From contig JAFYCS010000008.1 in assembly GCA_017539565.1 (NCBI GenBank), positions 1-37,766 on the forward strand: a DNA stretch of 37,766 nucleotides, in the 5' to 3' direction. This stretch comes from Lachnospiraceae bacterium (lineage in GTDB: Bacteria > Bacillota > Clostridia > Lachnospirales > Lachnospiraceae). Each line of letters opens with the position of its first letter. The stretch's first letter is position 1. Of this stretch, positions 8,456 to 18,107 are shown one piece after another. The notes under the pieces were generated by a model, which worked only from the letters and a program-made list of their open reading frames with translations, had not been told where the DNA came from and did not search any database. A program made the translations under genes and the position numbers.

Positions 8456-9222
8456 AATTGATCAGACGCATAGCAGTAAGCCTATCTCTTTATTCGCGGA
8501 TACCTGTGCCGGATTTCCGCTGGGAAGAAGATGATATGAAAAACAGCCTGATGTTCTTCCCTCTCGTGGGTGTCGTAATAGGTTTTATCGAGATCATAGC
8601 TTATCAGCTGTGCAAATACTTTGATCTTAATCAGATAGCATCCGTAGTCGTGATGCTTATCATCCCCATAATGATAACCGGCGGTTTTCATCTGGACGGT
8701 TATATGGATACGACTGATGCCATCAGATCATATCGTTCCAGGGAGGATAAGCTGCGTATATTAAAAGATCCCCATTGCGGAGCATTTGCTGTTATAGGAC
8801 TTGTCTGTGCGTTACTCATGTTTGCATCCGCGGCGATGGTGATCTACGAAAAAGGCGATTTCCGGATCCTGCTCAATGTCGGAGTTTCCTTTGTTTTCAG
8901 CCGCTCCTTAAGCGGGCTTCTTTCTCTTATACTGCCTAAGGCACGTACAGAGGGAATGCTGCATAAAGAGACCAGCGGGGCGGGAAGCCGCGTGATAGGT
9001 ATGCTGATCGGATGGTATATACTTGCCCTGGCAGCGGTGTTTATAATAGATCCGGAGACGGCGCTCCTTACCGTAGCCGTTTATATGACCTGCCTTATAA
9101 GATATAAGAATATGACGGATAAGGAATTCGGCGGCGTCACCGGAGATACCGCAGGTTACTTTGTTACTGTGAGTGAGATATGGAACATAGTACTGCTGGC
9201 GCTTTTGTGCCTTGTAAGATAA
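8452..9222 (+). CDS. cobS: Adenosylcobinamide-GDP ribazoletransferase (cobalamin synthase)
   Basis: This integral membrane enzyme joins adenosylcobinamide-GDP and alpha-ribazole (or its phosphate) to form the complete nucleotide loop. It has 256 residues with several hydrophobic helices and the hallmark acidic motif GGFHLDGYMDTTDA (77-90), which binds Mg2+. KTRE-like and FGGVTGDTAGY segments near the C-terminus also fit the family. The ATG overlaps the cobU stop by four bases. Confidence 0.95.
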   Translation: MKLIRRIAVSLSLYSRIPVPDFRWEEDDMKNSLMFFPLVGVVIGFIEIIAYQLCKYFDLNQIASVVVMLIIPIMITGGFHLDGYMDTTDAIRSYRSREDKLRILKDPHCGAFAVIGLVCALLMFASAAMVIYEKGDFRILLNVGVSFVFSRSLSGLLSLILPKARTEGMLHKETSGAGSRVIGMLIGWYILALAAVFIIDPETALLTVAVYMTCLIRYKNMTDKEFGGVTGDTAGYFVTVSEIWNIVLLALLCLVR

Positions 9223-9242
9223 GTCTCCGCTGAGGTCTTTAT

Positions 9243-9866
9243 ATGATCAGACGATGCATACTCATAAGGCATGGTATAACACAGGGAAATGAAAGAAAGG
9301 CTTATACCGGCTGCGGCAGCGATGATGAACTGTCGCCGGAAGGACGAAAGGCCGTGATGTCTTTTGCACAGGATATATCGGCATATATCAAAGACGACAC
9401 ACTTTTTTTCTCAAGCCCTTTAAAACGTGCAGCGGAGACGGCCGGGATTATCATAGATGCTGCTTGTCAGGATAAAACTGCTGTTACAGTTGATAAGCTC
9501 CGTGAGATCGACTTCGGCATATTTGAAGGAAAGAACCATGCACAGCTTGACGGAAATAAGGATTATCAGGCGTGGATCGACAGCGGGGGCACGGCGCCCA
9601 TTCCCGGAGGGGAGAGCAGGGAAGCCTTCATAAAAAGGAGCATGGAAGGCTTTAAGGAAGTGCTTAGATCAGCCGGTGAGCATGAGGATATAGTCATAGT
9701 ATGCCACGGCGGAAACATCATGGCGATAATGAGCAGCTTAAGGGGCTGTGATTATTATGAACATATGACGGATAATCTGGACGGATATTTTCTGGAAATT
9801 GAGATAGATAATGAGAAGGTTTCTTTGCTTACATTTGATCGCATTCGCGACAGGCTGCATACTTGA
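9243..9866 (+). CDS. cobC: Histidine phosphatase, probable alpha-ribazole phosphatase
   Basis: This is a phosphoglycerate-mutase-fold phosphatase that probably removes the 5'-phosphate from alpha-ribazole phosphate or from adenosylcobalamin phosphate. It has 207 residues. The catalytic RHG (His10) lies in LIRHGITQGN, the SSPLKRAAETA segment carries the second arginine, the REIDFGIFEG motif is present, and the second catalytic histidine is in VCHGGN. The family has many substrates; the role follows from its place between cobS and cbiB. The end overlaps cbiB by 56 bases in another frame. Confidence 0.87.
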   Translation: MIRRCILIRHGITQGNERKAYTGCGSDDELSPEGRKAVMSFAQDISAYIKDDTLFFSSPLKRAAETAGIIIDAACQDKTAVTVDKLREIDFGIFEGKNHAQLDGNKDYQAWIDSGGTAPIPGGESREAFIKRSMEGFKEVLRSAGEHEDIVIVCHGGNIMAIMSSLRGCDYYEHMTDNLDGYFLEIEIDNEKVSLLTFDRIRDRLHT

Positions 9867-10800
9867 TCTGATCATAGGGGATCCATACAGTCTGCCCCAT
9901 CCGGTAAAGGCTATGGGCAGTCTTATAGCGGCACTTGAGAAGAGACTTAATAAGGCAGACATTAAGGATGAAGATAAACGGGCGGCTATATTAAAAAGGC
10001 GTGGTACGCTTCTGGTCATGGTGGTATTACTTGCCACACTGTTAATAAGCGCTGCAGTCTGCATCGGGGCATATCTGATAAATATATATGCAGGCATGGC
10101 AGTGGAAGCCATACTTACCTGTTATGTGCTGGCAGGCAGATGCCTGTATAACGAGAGCATGAAGGTATGCCGTGATCTGAAAAATGATGATATCGCCAAG
10201 GCCAGGTATGACCTGTCTATGATAGTGGGCAGGGATACCGACAGGCTGGAAAAGCCGGCAGTCATAAGGGCGGCGGTGGAGACAGTTGCGGAGAATGCAT
10301 CTGACGGCTGTATCGCACCCTTTTTATATACTTTCATAGGCGGACCCGTGGCAGGTCTCTTATATAAGGCAGTCAATACCATGGATTCCATGATAGCCTA
10401 TCATAACGAAAGATATGAATATTTCGGAAAGACTGCTGCGGCAGCGGATGATGTGTTGAACTTCATTCCTTCGCGTTTAAGCGCCCTGCTTTTTATCTGC
10501 GCCGCATTCATACTTCCGGGATGCAGTGCAAAGGAAGCCTTAAGGATCTGGAAGAGGGACAGGCGCAAACACTTAAGCCCCAATTCCGCACAGACGGAGA
10601 GTACCTGCGCAGGAGCCCTTGGCATACAGCTGGGCGGCGTATCGTATTATAAGGGTGTGGCAGTGGAACGTCCCTGTATCGGTGATAATAAGAGAGAAGT
10701 AAACGTTGATGATATCCCCCGGGCCAACAGGCTTATGTTTGCAGCAGCGGGAATACTGATGGCGATACTATACATACCATTATTGATCTGTTTATTATGA
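9811..10800 (+). CDS. cbiB: Adenosylcobinamide-phosphate synthase
   Basis: CbiB joins adenosylcobyric acid to (R)-1-aminopropan-2-ol or its O-phosphate. This membrane protein has 329 residues and the N-terminal family motif LDLIIGDPYSLPHPVKAMG, a VETVAENASDG segment (about 155-165) and LSPNSAQTESTCAGALGI towards the end. The start at 9811 gives an unusually long 56-base overlap with cobC and has no clear ribosome site. The true start could be a few codons further in, but no later ATG precedes the family motif. The stop overlaps the cobD-like start. Confidence 0.93.
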   Translation: MRRFLCLHLIAFATGCILDLIIGDPYSLPHPVKAMGSLIAALEKRLNKADIKDEDKRAAILKRRGTLLVMVVLLATLLISAAVCIGAYLINIYAGMAVEAILTCYVLAGRCLYNESMKVCRDLKNDDIAKARYDLSMIVGRDTDRLEKPAVIRAAVETVAENASDGCIAPFLYTFIGGPVAGLLYKAVNTMDSMIAYHNERYEYFGKTAAAADDVLNFIPSRLSALLFICAAFILPGCSAKEALRIWKRDRRKHLSPNSAQTESTCAGALGIQLGGVSYYKGVAVERPCIGDNKREVNVDDIPRANRLMFAAAGILMAILYIPLLICLL

Positions 10801-11849
10801 TGCACGGCGGAGACATATACCGTAACAGGATACATACAGATTTTTCAGTTAACCTGAACCCATTACCGGTACGGGACAGTATCTTCTCGGCCATTAAACA
10901 GGGCTTTAAGAATTCTCTGGTCTATCCGGATCTTCACCAGCAGAGTGTACGTGAATCTCTTGCAGCCGCAGATGGTCTTGACAGTTCGTTTGTTGTTGCC
11001 GGTAACGGTGCTTCGGAGCTTATCATGGCAGTGACTGCAGCTATAGCGCCAGGCAGGGCAACTGTTATCTGCCCTGCCTTTTCCGGATACAAAAGGGCAC
11101 TCAGCCGTATCAGGGGCTGTGAGATAAACAGCATATGCCTAAGCGAAGAAGAGGGTTTTGCTTTTACGGAAGATACCATAAAGAATATACCTGCGGATAC
11201 GGAGCTTATCTGTATCGCAGATCCCGTAAGTCATACAGGTAAGAATATTGATGATGCCCTGACAGTTAAACTGCTGGATTACGCAGATGCAAACGGCATA
11301 AAAGTTATCATAGACGGGAGCTTTTTTTATCTGTCCGATAAAATACTCTCATATGATATCAGAAATACAGCCGCCCTTGTGAAAAAGTACAGCGGTCTGT
11401 ACGTGATACGCTCCTTTACAAAGCTTTTTGCACTGCCCGGCATACGTATGGGATACCTTGTTTCGCAGCCGCAGAATATTGAAGCGGTAATGGCGCAGCT
11501 GCCGGAGTGGAACTTAAGCATGCCGGCCCAGTACTGTATGGAACAATGCGCTTCAGAGCTTAAGGACGGAGAGTTTGTTCATGACTCTGTACAGTTTATT
11601 TCCAGGGAGCGCAGGGCATTTACAGAGGCATTAAGAGATGCCGGGTTGAAAGTGTTTGACAGCGATACGGTATATTTCTGCTTTAAGTCTGATACGGGAC
11701 TGCATAAGTACATGATCGAAAACGGTGTGCTCATCAGGGATCTGAATAACGAAGAAGGCCTGGGGGAAGGATATTACCGGATAGCGGTAAAACAGCACGA
11801 ACATAACGCAATGATAGTGAGGTTGATAAAAGAATATGCAGATATATGA
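10797..11849 (+). CDS. cobD: Aminotransferase-fold PLP enzyme, probable L-threonine-O-3-phosphate decarboxylase
   Basis: CobD makes (R)-1-aminopropan-2-ol O-phosphate for CbiB, directly upstream. The 350 residues follow the histidinol-phosphate aminotransferase fold: an N-terminal HGGDIYRN opening typical of CobD, the PLP lysine Lys209 in SFTKLFALPGIRMGY, Asp173 in IIDGSFF and an arginine in YYRIAVK. The usual N-P-x-N-P-T-G loop instead reads DPVSHTG (142-148), so the residue that normally contacts the PLP 3'-oxygen is replaced. Two adjacent ATGs are possible; the first overlaps the cbiB stop. Histidinol-phosphate aminotransferase is the alternative, but context favours CobD. Confidence 0.85.
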   Translation: MMHGGDIYRNRIHTDFSVNLNPLPVRDSIFSAIKQGFKNSLVYPDLHQQSVRESLAAADGLDSSFVVAGNGASELIMAVTAAIAPGRATVICPAFSGYKRALSRIRGCEINSICLSEEEGFAFTEDTIKNIPADTELICIADPVSHTGKNIDDALTVKLLDYADANGIKVIIDGSFFYLSDKILSYDIRNTAALVKKYSGLYVIRSFTKLFALPGIRMGYLVSQPQNIEAVMAQLPEWNLSMPAQYCMEQCASELKDGEFVHDSVQFISRERRAFTEALRDAGLKVFDSDTVYFCFKSDTGLHKYMIENGVLIRDLNNEEGLGEGYYRIAVKQHEHNAMIVRLIKEYADI

Positions 11850-12477
11850 TCTGGGACCGGCAGAGATAGAGGCAAAGAGTTTTGAAATTTTAACGGCGGA
11901 ACTTGAGGAAAAGGGGAGAGTTCTTACGGGAGATACCGCTCCCGTGATAAAGCGCTGCATACATACCACCGCAGATTTTGAATATGCGGATACACTGGTA
12001 TTCTCAGAAAATGCTGTAGAGCGTTTAAAAGAACTGATAAGAGCCGGAGCGGATATAGTCACCGATACCAATATGGGACTTTCCGGGATAAATAAAAAGG
12101 AGCTTGGAAAGTACGGCGGTGAAGTTATATGTTATATGGCTGATGAGGAAGTAGCCCGTATCGCAAAAGAACGCGGGATCACCAGGGCATCCGTCAGTAT
12201 GGAAAGAGCGATGCTCAGCAGCAAGCCACTGATATTCGCGATAGGTAATGCACCTACGGCATTGATCACTCTCTATAAGAGCTATAAGGAAGGCTCATAT
12301 AAGCCGGCCTTTGTGATCGGAGTACCCGTGGGCTTTGTTAATGTGGAAGCTGCCAAGGAAATGATAATAGGCACGGACATACCGCATATAGTAAACCGCG
12401 GACGCAAGGGCGGCAGCAATGTGGCTGCAGCTATCTGTAACGCGGTGTTATACGATATGCGCCGGGAGGAAGTATGA
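11836..12477 (+). CDS. cbiC: Cobalt-precorrin-8 methylmutase
   Basis: CbiC moves the methyl group from C11 to C12 of cobalt-precorrin-8, giving cobyrinate. It has 213 residues. The catalytic His43 lies in RCIHTTADFEY, and ADIVTDTNM (about 73-81) and IGNAPTAL are further family motifs. It overlaps the cobD-like gene by 14 bases and cbiD by four bases. Confidence 0.96.
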   Translation: MQIYDLGPAEIEAKSFEILTAELEEKGRVLTGDTAPVIKRCIHTTADFEYADTLVFSENAVERLKELIRAGADIVTDTNMGLSGINKKELGKYGGEVICYMADEEVARIAKERGITRASVSMERAMLSSKPLIFAIGNAPTALITLYKSYKEGSYKPAFVIGVPVGFVNVEAAKEMIIGTDIPHIVNRGRKGGSNVAAAICNAVLYDMRREEV

Positions 12478-13544
12478 GATACGGCTTTACCACGGGAAGC
12501 TGTGCGGCGGCGGCTGCCGGTGCTGCATCCCGCATGCTTTTTGGCGGAAAGGAAATAAATGATATCAGCATCATGACTCCTGCGGGGATCGTTTATCATG
12601 CACAGATAGAAGATATACGCGGGAACAGCTGTGCTGTCCGCAAGTTTTCCGGGGATGATCCCGATATCACAAACGGTACACTGATATATGCATCCGTCAG
12701 ACTGATCAGTGACGGTAAGGGCGAGGTATATATAAAAGGCGGCGAAGGAGTAGGCAGGGTTACACGTCCGGGGCTGGACCAGCCGGTAGGAGAGTGGGCC
12801 ATCAATTCGGTTCCCAGACAGATGATAAAGGATGTTGTAGGGGAAACGATGGAGATGTATGGTGTTCAGGATTCGGTGGAAGTGACCATATCGGTACCGG
12901 AAGGAGAGGAGCTGGCTAAAAAAACTTTTAATCCCAGACTGGGGATAGAAGGAGGCATCTCGATAATAGGAACTTCCGGCATAGTGGAGCCCATGAGTAC
13001 CAGGGCACTGTTAGATACCATTAAGGTGGAGCTTAAGCAGCAGAAAGAAGAAGGCGCGGAAGTGGCTGTGGTATCACCCGGCAACTACGGCCTTGATTTT
13101 ATGAAGGAGCACTATGGCTACGATCTGGACAAAGCCGTTAAGTGCAGCAATTACATAGGAGATACCATCGATATGGTTAAGGAGCTTGGGTTTAAGAAGA
13201 TGCAGCTCTGCGGCCATATTGGCAAGCTCATCAAGGTATCCGGCGGTATCATGAACACACACTCAAAAGAAGCGGACTGCCGTATGGAGCTTATGTCAGC
13301 GGCTGCGTTAAAGGCGGGAGCGGATACACAGACGGCGCTTGCCGTACTTGATATGCTTACGACCGATGAGGCTTTGGATTATCTTTTCGATAAGGGCTTT
13401 GGCGAAAAGAGTATGGCATACATAACAGAGCGTATAGATTATTATCTTAAGAAAAGGGCGGGAGAAGAACTGGATATACGCTGTATAGTCTTCTCAAATG
13501 CAAGAGGGCTGCTTGGCGAGACTGCAGTACCTTTTATAAGCTGA
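12474..13544 (+). CDS. cbiD: Cobalt-precorrin-5B C1-methyltransferase
   Basis: CbiD methylates C1 of the corrin ring in the anaerobic pathway. It has 356 residues and opens with the hallmark YGFTTGSCAAAAAGAA. Later marks are GEGVGRVTRPGL and GTSGIVEPMS (about 167-176), plus the glycine-rich CGHIGKLIKVSGG segment. The start overlaps the cbiC stop (ATGA). Confidence 0.96.
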   Translation: MRYGFTTGSCAAAAAGAASRMLFGGKEINDISIMTPAGIVYHAQIEDIRGNSCAVRKFSGDDPDITNGTLIYASVRLISDGKGEVYIKGGEGVGRVTRPGLDQPVGEWAINSVPRQMIKDVVGETMEMYGVQDSVEVTISVPEGEELAKKTFNPRLGIEGGISIIGTSGIVEPMSTRALLDTIKVELKQQKEEGAEVAVVSPGNYGLDFMKEHYGYDLDKAVKCSNYIGDTIDMVKELGFKKMQLCGHIGKLIKVSGGIMNTHSKEADCRMELMSAAALKAGADTQTALAVLDMLTTDEALDYLFDKGFGEKSMAYITERIDYYLKKRAGEELDIRCIVFSNARGLLGETAVPFIS

Positions 13545-13569
13545 TAGAAATGTTTCGGAGGAATTTCGA

Positions 13570-15342
13570 GTGATCGATTTTGTGGGGGCCGGACCGGGAG
13601 CACCGGATCTTATCACGGTCAGGGGAATGGAGCTGATAAAAAAGGCAGATGTGATCATTTATGCGGGGAGTCTGGTAAATCCCGCTCTGTTAAAATATGC
13701 AAAAGAAGGAGCGGAGATACATAACAGTGCACGTATGACTCTTGAAGAAGTAGTGGAGGTCATGAAGCGTGCCGATGCAGCTCATAAGGATGTGGTACGT
13801 CTTCATACCGGGGATCAGAGTATCTATGGGGCTGTAAGAGAGCAGATGGATGCACTGGATGAGCTGGGTATAGCTTATGCATCCTGTCCCGGTGTGACGG
13901 CAGCCTGCGCGGCTGCAGCTTCTCTTGATCTGGAATATACCCTGCCGGATGTTTCCCAGACTCTTATCATAACACGCCTTGAAGGCAGGACTCCGGTGCC
14001 TGAGAAGGAATCGATGGAACTGCTGGCAGCACATCATGCTTCAATGGCCATATATCTGAGTACCGGAATGCTTGGAACTCTTTCGGAAAAACTGATCGCA
14101 GGCGGCTTTTCTGCAGATACTCCCGCAGCCATAGTCTATAAAGCCAGCTGGCCCGAAGAGGAGAAGTATCTGTGTTCCGTGGGCACGCTGGAAGAAACAG
14201 CAAAAGCCCATAATATTACAAAGACTGCCATCGTTCTTGTAGGCGATGTTATCGGCTGCCGCGATTATTCACGCTCTAAATTATACGATCCCGGTTTCAC
14301 CACAGGATACCGTAAGGGAACTGATGAGGACAAAAGGACCGTACCTGTGTCCTCAGCTGCAAAGAAGGCGGTCTGCTTCAGCGCTAAAGGTACAGATGTG
14401 ATCAGAAAGATCAATGCAGGATTTTCGAAGGCCGGTATTGATGCAGCAGAGGCCTATTATAAATACTCCGCAGATGAAAAGCCCGAGGGCTTTACGGAGC
14501 TTAAGTCCTCCTTAAGTGAATGGACGGATGAAGCCTTTAAGTCTCATTCAGCCATTATCTTCGTCGGGGCGCTTGGTATAGCTATGCGCACCATAGCACC
14601 ATTTGTAAAAGACAAGCTTGCGGATTCTCCCGTGATAGTCATAGATGATAACGGTACTTTTGTCATACCCCTTTTATCGGGTCACGCAGGCGGCGGCAAC
14701 AAGCTGGCAGTAATGCTTGCAGAGGTCCTGGGATCCATACCGGTCATCACTACTTCATCCGATATCAATGACAGCTTTTCGGCAGATGTCTTCGCCTGTG
14801 AAGAACGTCTTAAGATAATGAACCGCGACGGCATCAAAAAGGTATCTGCAAAAGCCATAGAAGGAAAGGCAGTGACGATATCCGTAAAGGATTATCCTCC
14901 TGGGGAGCCGGTGGATATCATAGTCGCCGACGAAACGGACAGAGAGTATTCGCTTCTGTTATCGCCTAAGAAATATACGCTTGGCATGGGAATGAAAAAA
15001 GATACTCCCTTTGAAAAAGTGGAAGGGTTTGCGCTGGATGTGCTTAAAACAGCGGGCATCGGCATTGATGATATCTATGCCGTATGCACCATAGACATAA
15101 AGGAGAACGAGCCGGGCCTTAAGGCTTTCTGCAATAAGTACCGCATACCACTCATAAGTTTTGAAGCGGAACTGCTCAATAAGGTTAAAGGGGATTTTGA
15201 GTCTTCGGATTTTGTGAAGAAGACAACAGGTACGGACAATGTATGCGAACGCGCCGCAGTACTGGGAGCGGGAGGCGGAGAACTGATCGTTCACAAAACT
15301 GCAGGCGGCGGTATTACTGCGGCAATAGCAAGACGGAGGTAA
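13570..15342 (+). CDS. cbiF: Fusion: cobalt-precorrin-4 C11-methyltransferase (CbiF) + cobalt-precorrin-5A hydrolase (CbiG)
   Basis: Two consecutive pathway steps are joined in 590 residues. Residues 1 to about 250 are CbiF, an SAM-dependent tetrapyrrole methylase: VGAGPGAPDLITVRG at the N-terminus, LHTGDQSIYG and CPGVTAACAAAA. Residues about 267-590 are CbiG, which opens the delta-lactone and releases acetaldehyde: FVGALGIAMRTIAPF, SGHAGGGN with His372 and a C-terminal LGAGGGELIVHKT. It starts with GTG behind GGAGG (13557-13561). The product is made by CbiF and used by CbiG, so the fusion may channel an unstable intermediate. Confidence 0.94.
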   Translation: MIDFVGAGPGAPDLITVRGMELIKKADVIIYAGSLVNPALLKYAKEGAEIHNSARMTLEEVVEVMKRADAAHKDVVRLHTGDQSIYGAVREQMDALDELGIAYASCPGVTAACAAAASLDLEYTLPDVSQTLIITRLEGRTPVPEKESMELLAAHHASMAIYLSTGMLGTLSEKLIAGGFSADTPAAIVYKASWPEEEKYLCSVGTLEETAKAHNITKTAIVLVGDVIGCRDYSRSKLYDPGFTTGYRKGTDEDKRTVPVSSAAKKAVCFSAKGTDVIRKINAGFSKAGIDAAEAYYKYSADEKPEGFTELKSSLSEWTDEAFKSHSAIIFVGALGIAMRTIAPFVKDKLADSPVIVIDDNGTFVIPLLSGHAGGGNKLAVMLAEVLGSIPVITTSSDINDSFSADVFACEERLKIMNRDGIKKVSAKAIEGKAVTISVKDYPPGEPVDIIVADETDREYSLLLSPKKYTLGMGMKKDTPFEKVEGFALDVLKTAGIGIDDIYAVCTIDIKENEPGLKAFCNKYRIPLISFEAELLNKVKGDFESSDFVKKTTGTDNVCERAAVLGAGGGELIVHKTAGGGITAAIARRR

Positions 15343-15345
15343 ACA

Positions 15346-16077
15346 ATGAGTAAACTGTTCATAATCGGCACAGGCCCGGGGGCCACGGATCTGATGAGTG
15401 TGCGTGCCCACAAGGCCATGGAAGAAAGTGATATCATCATCGGTTATAAAACCTATATCGATCTGGTACGCAGTGCTTTTCCGGATAAAGAGTTTAAAGA
15501 GAGCGGTATGCGTGAAGAGATTTCCCGCTGCCGTGAAGCGGTTGAGCTGGCACAGTCGGGTAAAACAGTATCCCTTATATGCAGCGGTGATGCGGGTGTA
15601 TACGGTATGGCGTCACCTGCGCTTTTAGTGGCAGACGATATGGGCTTTGCTGATACGGAAGTGATACCCGGTATCACTGCAGCCACTGCGGGAGCGGCAG
15701 TACTGGGAGCTCCTCTTGGTCATGATTTCTGTGTTATCAGTTTAAGTGATCTGTTAACACCCTGGGAGCTTATAGAGAAGAGACTGCGCTGTGCTGCTGA
15801 AGGGGATTTCTGTATATCGATCTATAATCCTGCCAGCAAAGGCAGAAAAGATCATCTTCGCAATGCAGCGGGCATCCTGCTGGAAATATTGCCGGGTGAG
15901 CGCATATGCGGGTATGTAAAGAACATAGGCAGGGAAGGTGAGGTGCAGGGCATCTGTACACTTAAGGAACTTGCAGAGCTTGATGCGGATATGTTCACCA
16001 CTGTATTTGTAGGCAATTCCCGTACGAAGAATGTTGCGGGTCACATGGTCACACCGAGAGGTTACAGGGACGAATGA
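15346..16077 (+). CDS. cbiH: Cobalt-factor III / precorrin-3B C17-methyltransferase
   Basis: CbiH methylates C17 and contracts the ring in the anaerobic pathway. It has 243 residues with the tetrapyrrole methylase pattern: IIGTGPGATDLMSVRAHKA at the N-terminus, ICSGDAGVYGMASP (about 78-91), PGITAATAGAAVLGAPLGHDF and YNPASKGR. A good ribosome site (GGAGG) precedes the ATG three bases after the cbiFG stop. Its stop overlaps the next start. Confidence 0.96.
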   Translation: MSKLFIIGTGPGATDLMSVRAHKAMEESDIIIGYKTYIDLVRSAFPDKEFKESGMREEISRCREAVELAQSGKTVSLICSGDAGVYGMASPALLVADDMGFADTEVIPGITAATAGAAVLGAPLGHDFCVISLSDLLTPWELIEKRLRCAAEGDFCISIYNPASKGRKDHLRNAAGILLEILPGERICGYVKNIGREGEVQGICTLKELAELDADMFTTVFVGNSRTKNVAGHMVTPRGYRDE

Positions 16078-18074
16078 AAAAGATCTTATTATTCGGCGGA
16101 ACCACCGAAGGCCGGCTTTTATCAGATATACTGCTTGAGTGCGGCATGGCACATACAGTATCGGTAGTATCTGAATACGGCAACGAGATGATGAAGGAAG
16201 ATGCATCGCGCCGTGTCCTCATAGGCAGGATGGATGAGGCGGAGATGACGGAGTATCTTAAACGTGAAGGTTTTGGTGCGGAAGATATCTGCATCGATGC
16301 TACCCATCCCTATGCAACGGAAGTCAGCGTTAATATACTTAACGCTGCCAAAGCAGCGGGTGTAAAACACATACGTGTTTTAAGGGATGATACTCACGGT
16401 GATCCGGACGCAGGTACTGTGAGCCTGTGCAGCGATATAAAAGAATGCTGTGAGCTGTTAAAGGCTTCGGAGGGAAACATCCTTCTGACTACAGGCAGCA
16501 AGGAACTTCATGATTATTGCAGCTATACGGATAAGGATACCAAAGACCGCACATATGTCAGGGTACTGCCCACGGCAGAGAGTATCGGGATATGCGCAGA
16601 GGAAGGTATAGAAGCAAGGCATATCATTGCGGCCCACGGTCCCTTCGGATATGAATTTAACGCTGCGCTGATAAGGCAATATGATATCAGGCATCTTGTT
16701 ACAAAGGACAGCGGCAGCCGTGGAGGCTTTGAAGAAAAGATGCACGCATGCCGGGATGCGGGGATACATGCTTATGTGATAAAACGTCCCGATGACCTTC
16801 CGGGAGTTGGTATTTATGAGGCATATCGTATGGTTACCGGTAAAGAGTACATCTGCCGCAGGCAGATCATTCTTGCCGGCTGCGGCATGGGGACGGAGAG
16901 TTCGTACAGCTGTGAGCTTAAGTCGGCGATTGAAAATGCCGATGCCGTCTTCGGGGCGTCAAGACTGATAAAAGGAATTGACACAGCGGATAAATATGCG
17001 ATGTATAAAGCAGAAGATATAGCCGGAGTGTTAAAAGAAAAACCGGAGTATAAAAACGTGCTGATCCTCTTTTCCGGAGACAGCGGTTTTTACAGCGGGG
17101 CTGCAGCTGCGGCAAAGTACTTAAGGGGATGGGATGCTGATGCGGATATAAAGATACTTCCGGGGATATCATCCGTAGCATATCTTTCGGCGCTGTCAGG
17201 GGAGAGTTATGATGATGCCCTGATAAGCAGCATACACGGTAAGGATTCTTTGCAGGATGTCAATGTGCTTACGGAGAAGGTCAGATATAACAGAAAGACC
17301 TTCGTACTCCTTTCCGGAGATAAGGATGTAAGGCTGCTCGCAAAAGCGCTTAAGGAAAAAGGGATATGCGCAAAGATCATCATCGGAGCGGATATGTCCT
17401 ATGACAGTGAAGCCCTGATCATGCTTGACCTTAAAGAGGCTGAAGTATTTGAACGTGAAGGTATACTCACGGCTCTTATAATAAATGATGGATTTAAACG
17501 GCGTCCGTTAACAGCAGCACTTAAAGATGAGGACTTCATACGTGACAAGGTACCCATGACAAAGGAATGTATAAGGCATGAGTCTTTGATACACATGCAG
17601 CTTAAGGAAGGTGACGTGGTATATGACATAGGCGGAGGCACAGGTTCTGTTGCGATAGAGGCGGCATTACTGGATCCGACGTTAAAAGTCTATACCGTTG
17701 AAAAAAAGGAAGAAGCGCAAGCACTGATAGAACAGAACATCATTAAACATCATGCCGTTAATGTGCAGCTGATAAAGGGTGAAGCACCGCAGGCTCTTAA
17801 TGATCTGGAGAAACCCGACAGCGTCTTTATCGGCGGCAGCAGCGGCGCCCTTAAGGATATAATAGATACGGTACATGCAAAGGGAAGCGGTATACGCTAT
17901 GTGATCACGGCGGTCAGCCTGGAGACCATTGAAGAGATACGCAGTTTGCTGGATAAAGGGGAGATAGGTGATGTTTCATGTGTTCAGCTTCAGGTAAATG
18001 ATATATACAAAGCCGGAAGTCATCACCTTCTTCGTGCAAATAATCCGGTGATGCTGTTTTCTTTCAAATGGTAG
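16074..18074 (+). CDS. cbiJ: Triple fusion: cobalt-precorrin-6A reductase (CbiJ) + C5-methyltransferase (CbiE) + C15-methyltransferase/decarboxylase (CbiT)
   Basis: Three steps are joined in 666 residues. Residues 1 to about 255 are CbiJ, the NAD(P)H reductase: LLFGGTTEGRLLSD, IDATHPYATEVS, and a GPFG segment. Residues about 263-468 are CbiE, a tetrapyrrole methylase: ILAGCGMGTESSYS, LFSGDSGFYSGAA, LPGISSVAYL. Residues about 480-666 are CbiT, a class I methyltransferase with the SAM loop DIGGGTGSVAIEA (518-530) and FIGGSSG. CbiE-CbiT fusion is well known as CobL; adding the reductase in front is less usual. The start overlaps cbiH (ATGA). Confidence 0.94.
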   Translation: MKKILLFGGTTEGRLLSDILLECGMAHTVSVVSEYGNEMMKEDASRRVLIGRMDEAEMTEYLKREGFGAEDICIDATHPYATEVSVNILNAAKAAGVKHIRVLRDDTHGDPDAGTVSLCSDIKECCELLKASEGNILLTTGSKELHDYCSYTDKDTKDRTYVRVLPTAESIGICAEEGIEARHIIAAHGPFGYEFNAALIRQYDIRHLVTKDSGSRGGFEEKMHACRDAGIHAYVIKRPDDLPGVGIYEAYRMVTGKEYICRRQIILAGCGMGTESSYSCELKSAIENADAVFGASRLIKGIDTADKYAMYKAEDIAGVLKEKPEYKNVLILFSGDSGFYSGAAAAAKYLRGWDADADIKILPGISSVAYLSALSGESYDDALISSIHGKDSLQDVNVLTEKVRYNRKTFVLLSGDKDVRLLAKALKEKGICAKIIIGADMSYDSEALIMLDLKEAEVFEREGILTALIINDGFKRRPLTAALKDEDFIRDKVPMTKECIRHESLIHMQLKEGDVVYDIGGGTGSVAIEAALLDPTLKVYTVEKKEEAQALIEQNIIKHHAVNVQLIKGEAPQALNDLEKPDSVFIGGSSGALKDIIDTVHAKGSGIRYVITAVSLETIEEIRSLLDKGEIGDVSCVQLQVNDIYKAGSHHLLRANNPVMLFSFKW

Positions 18075-18107
18075 TGAGGATCGTCCGCATAGGTTTAGGA
18101 ATATATA

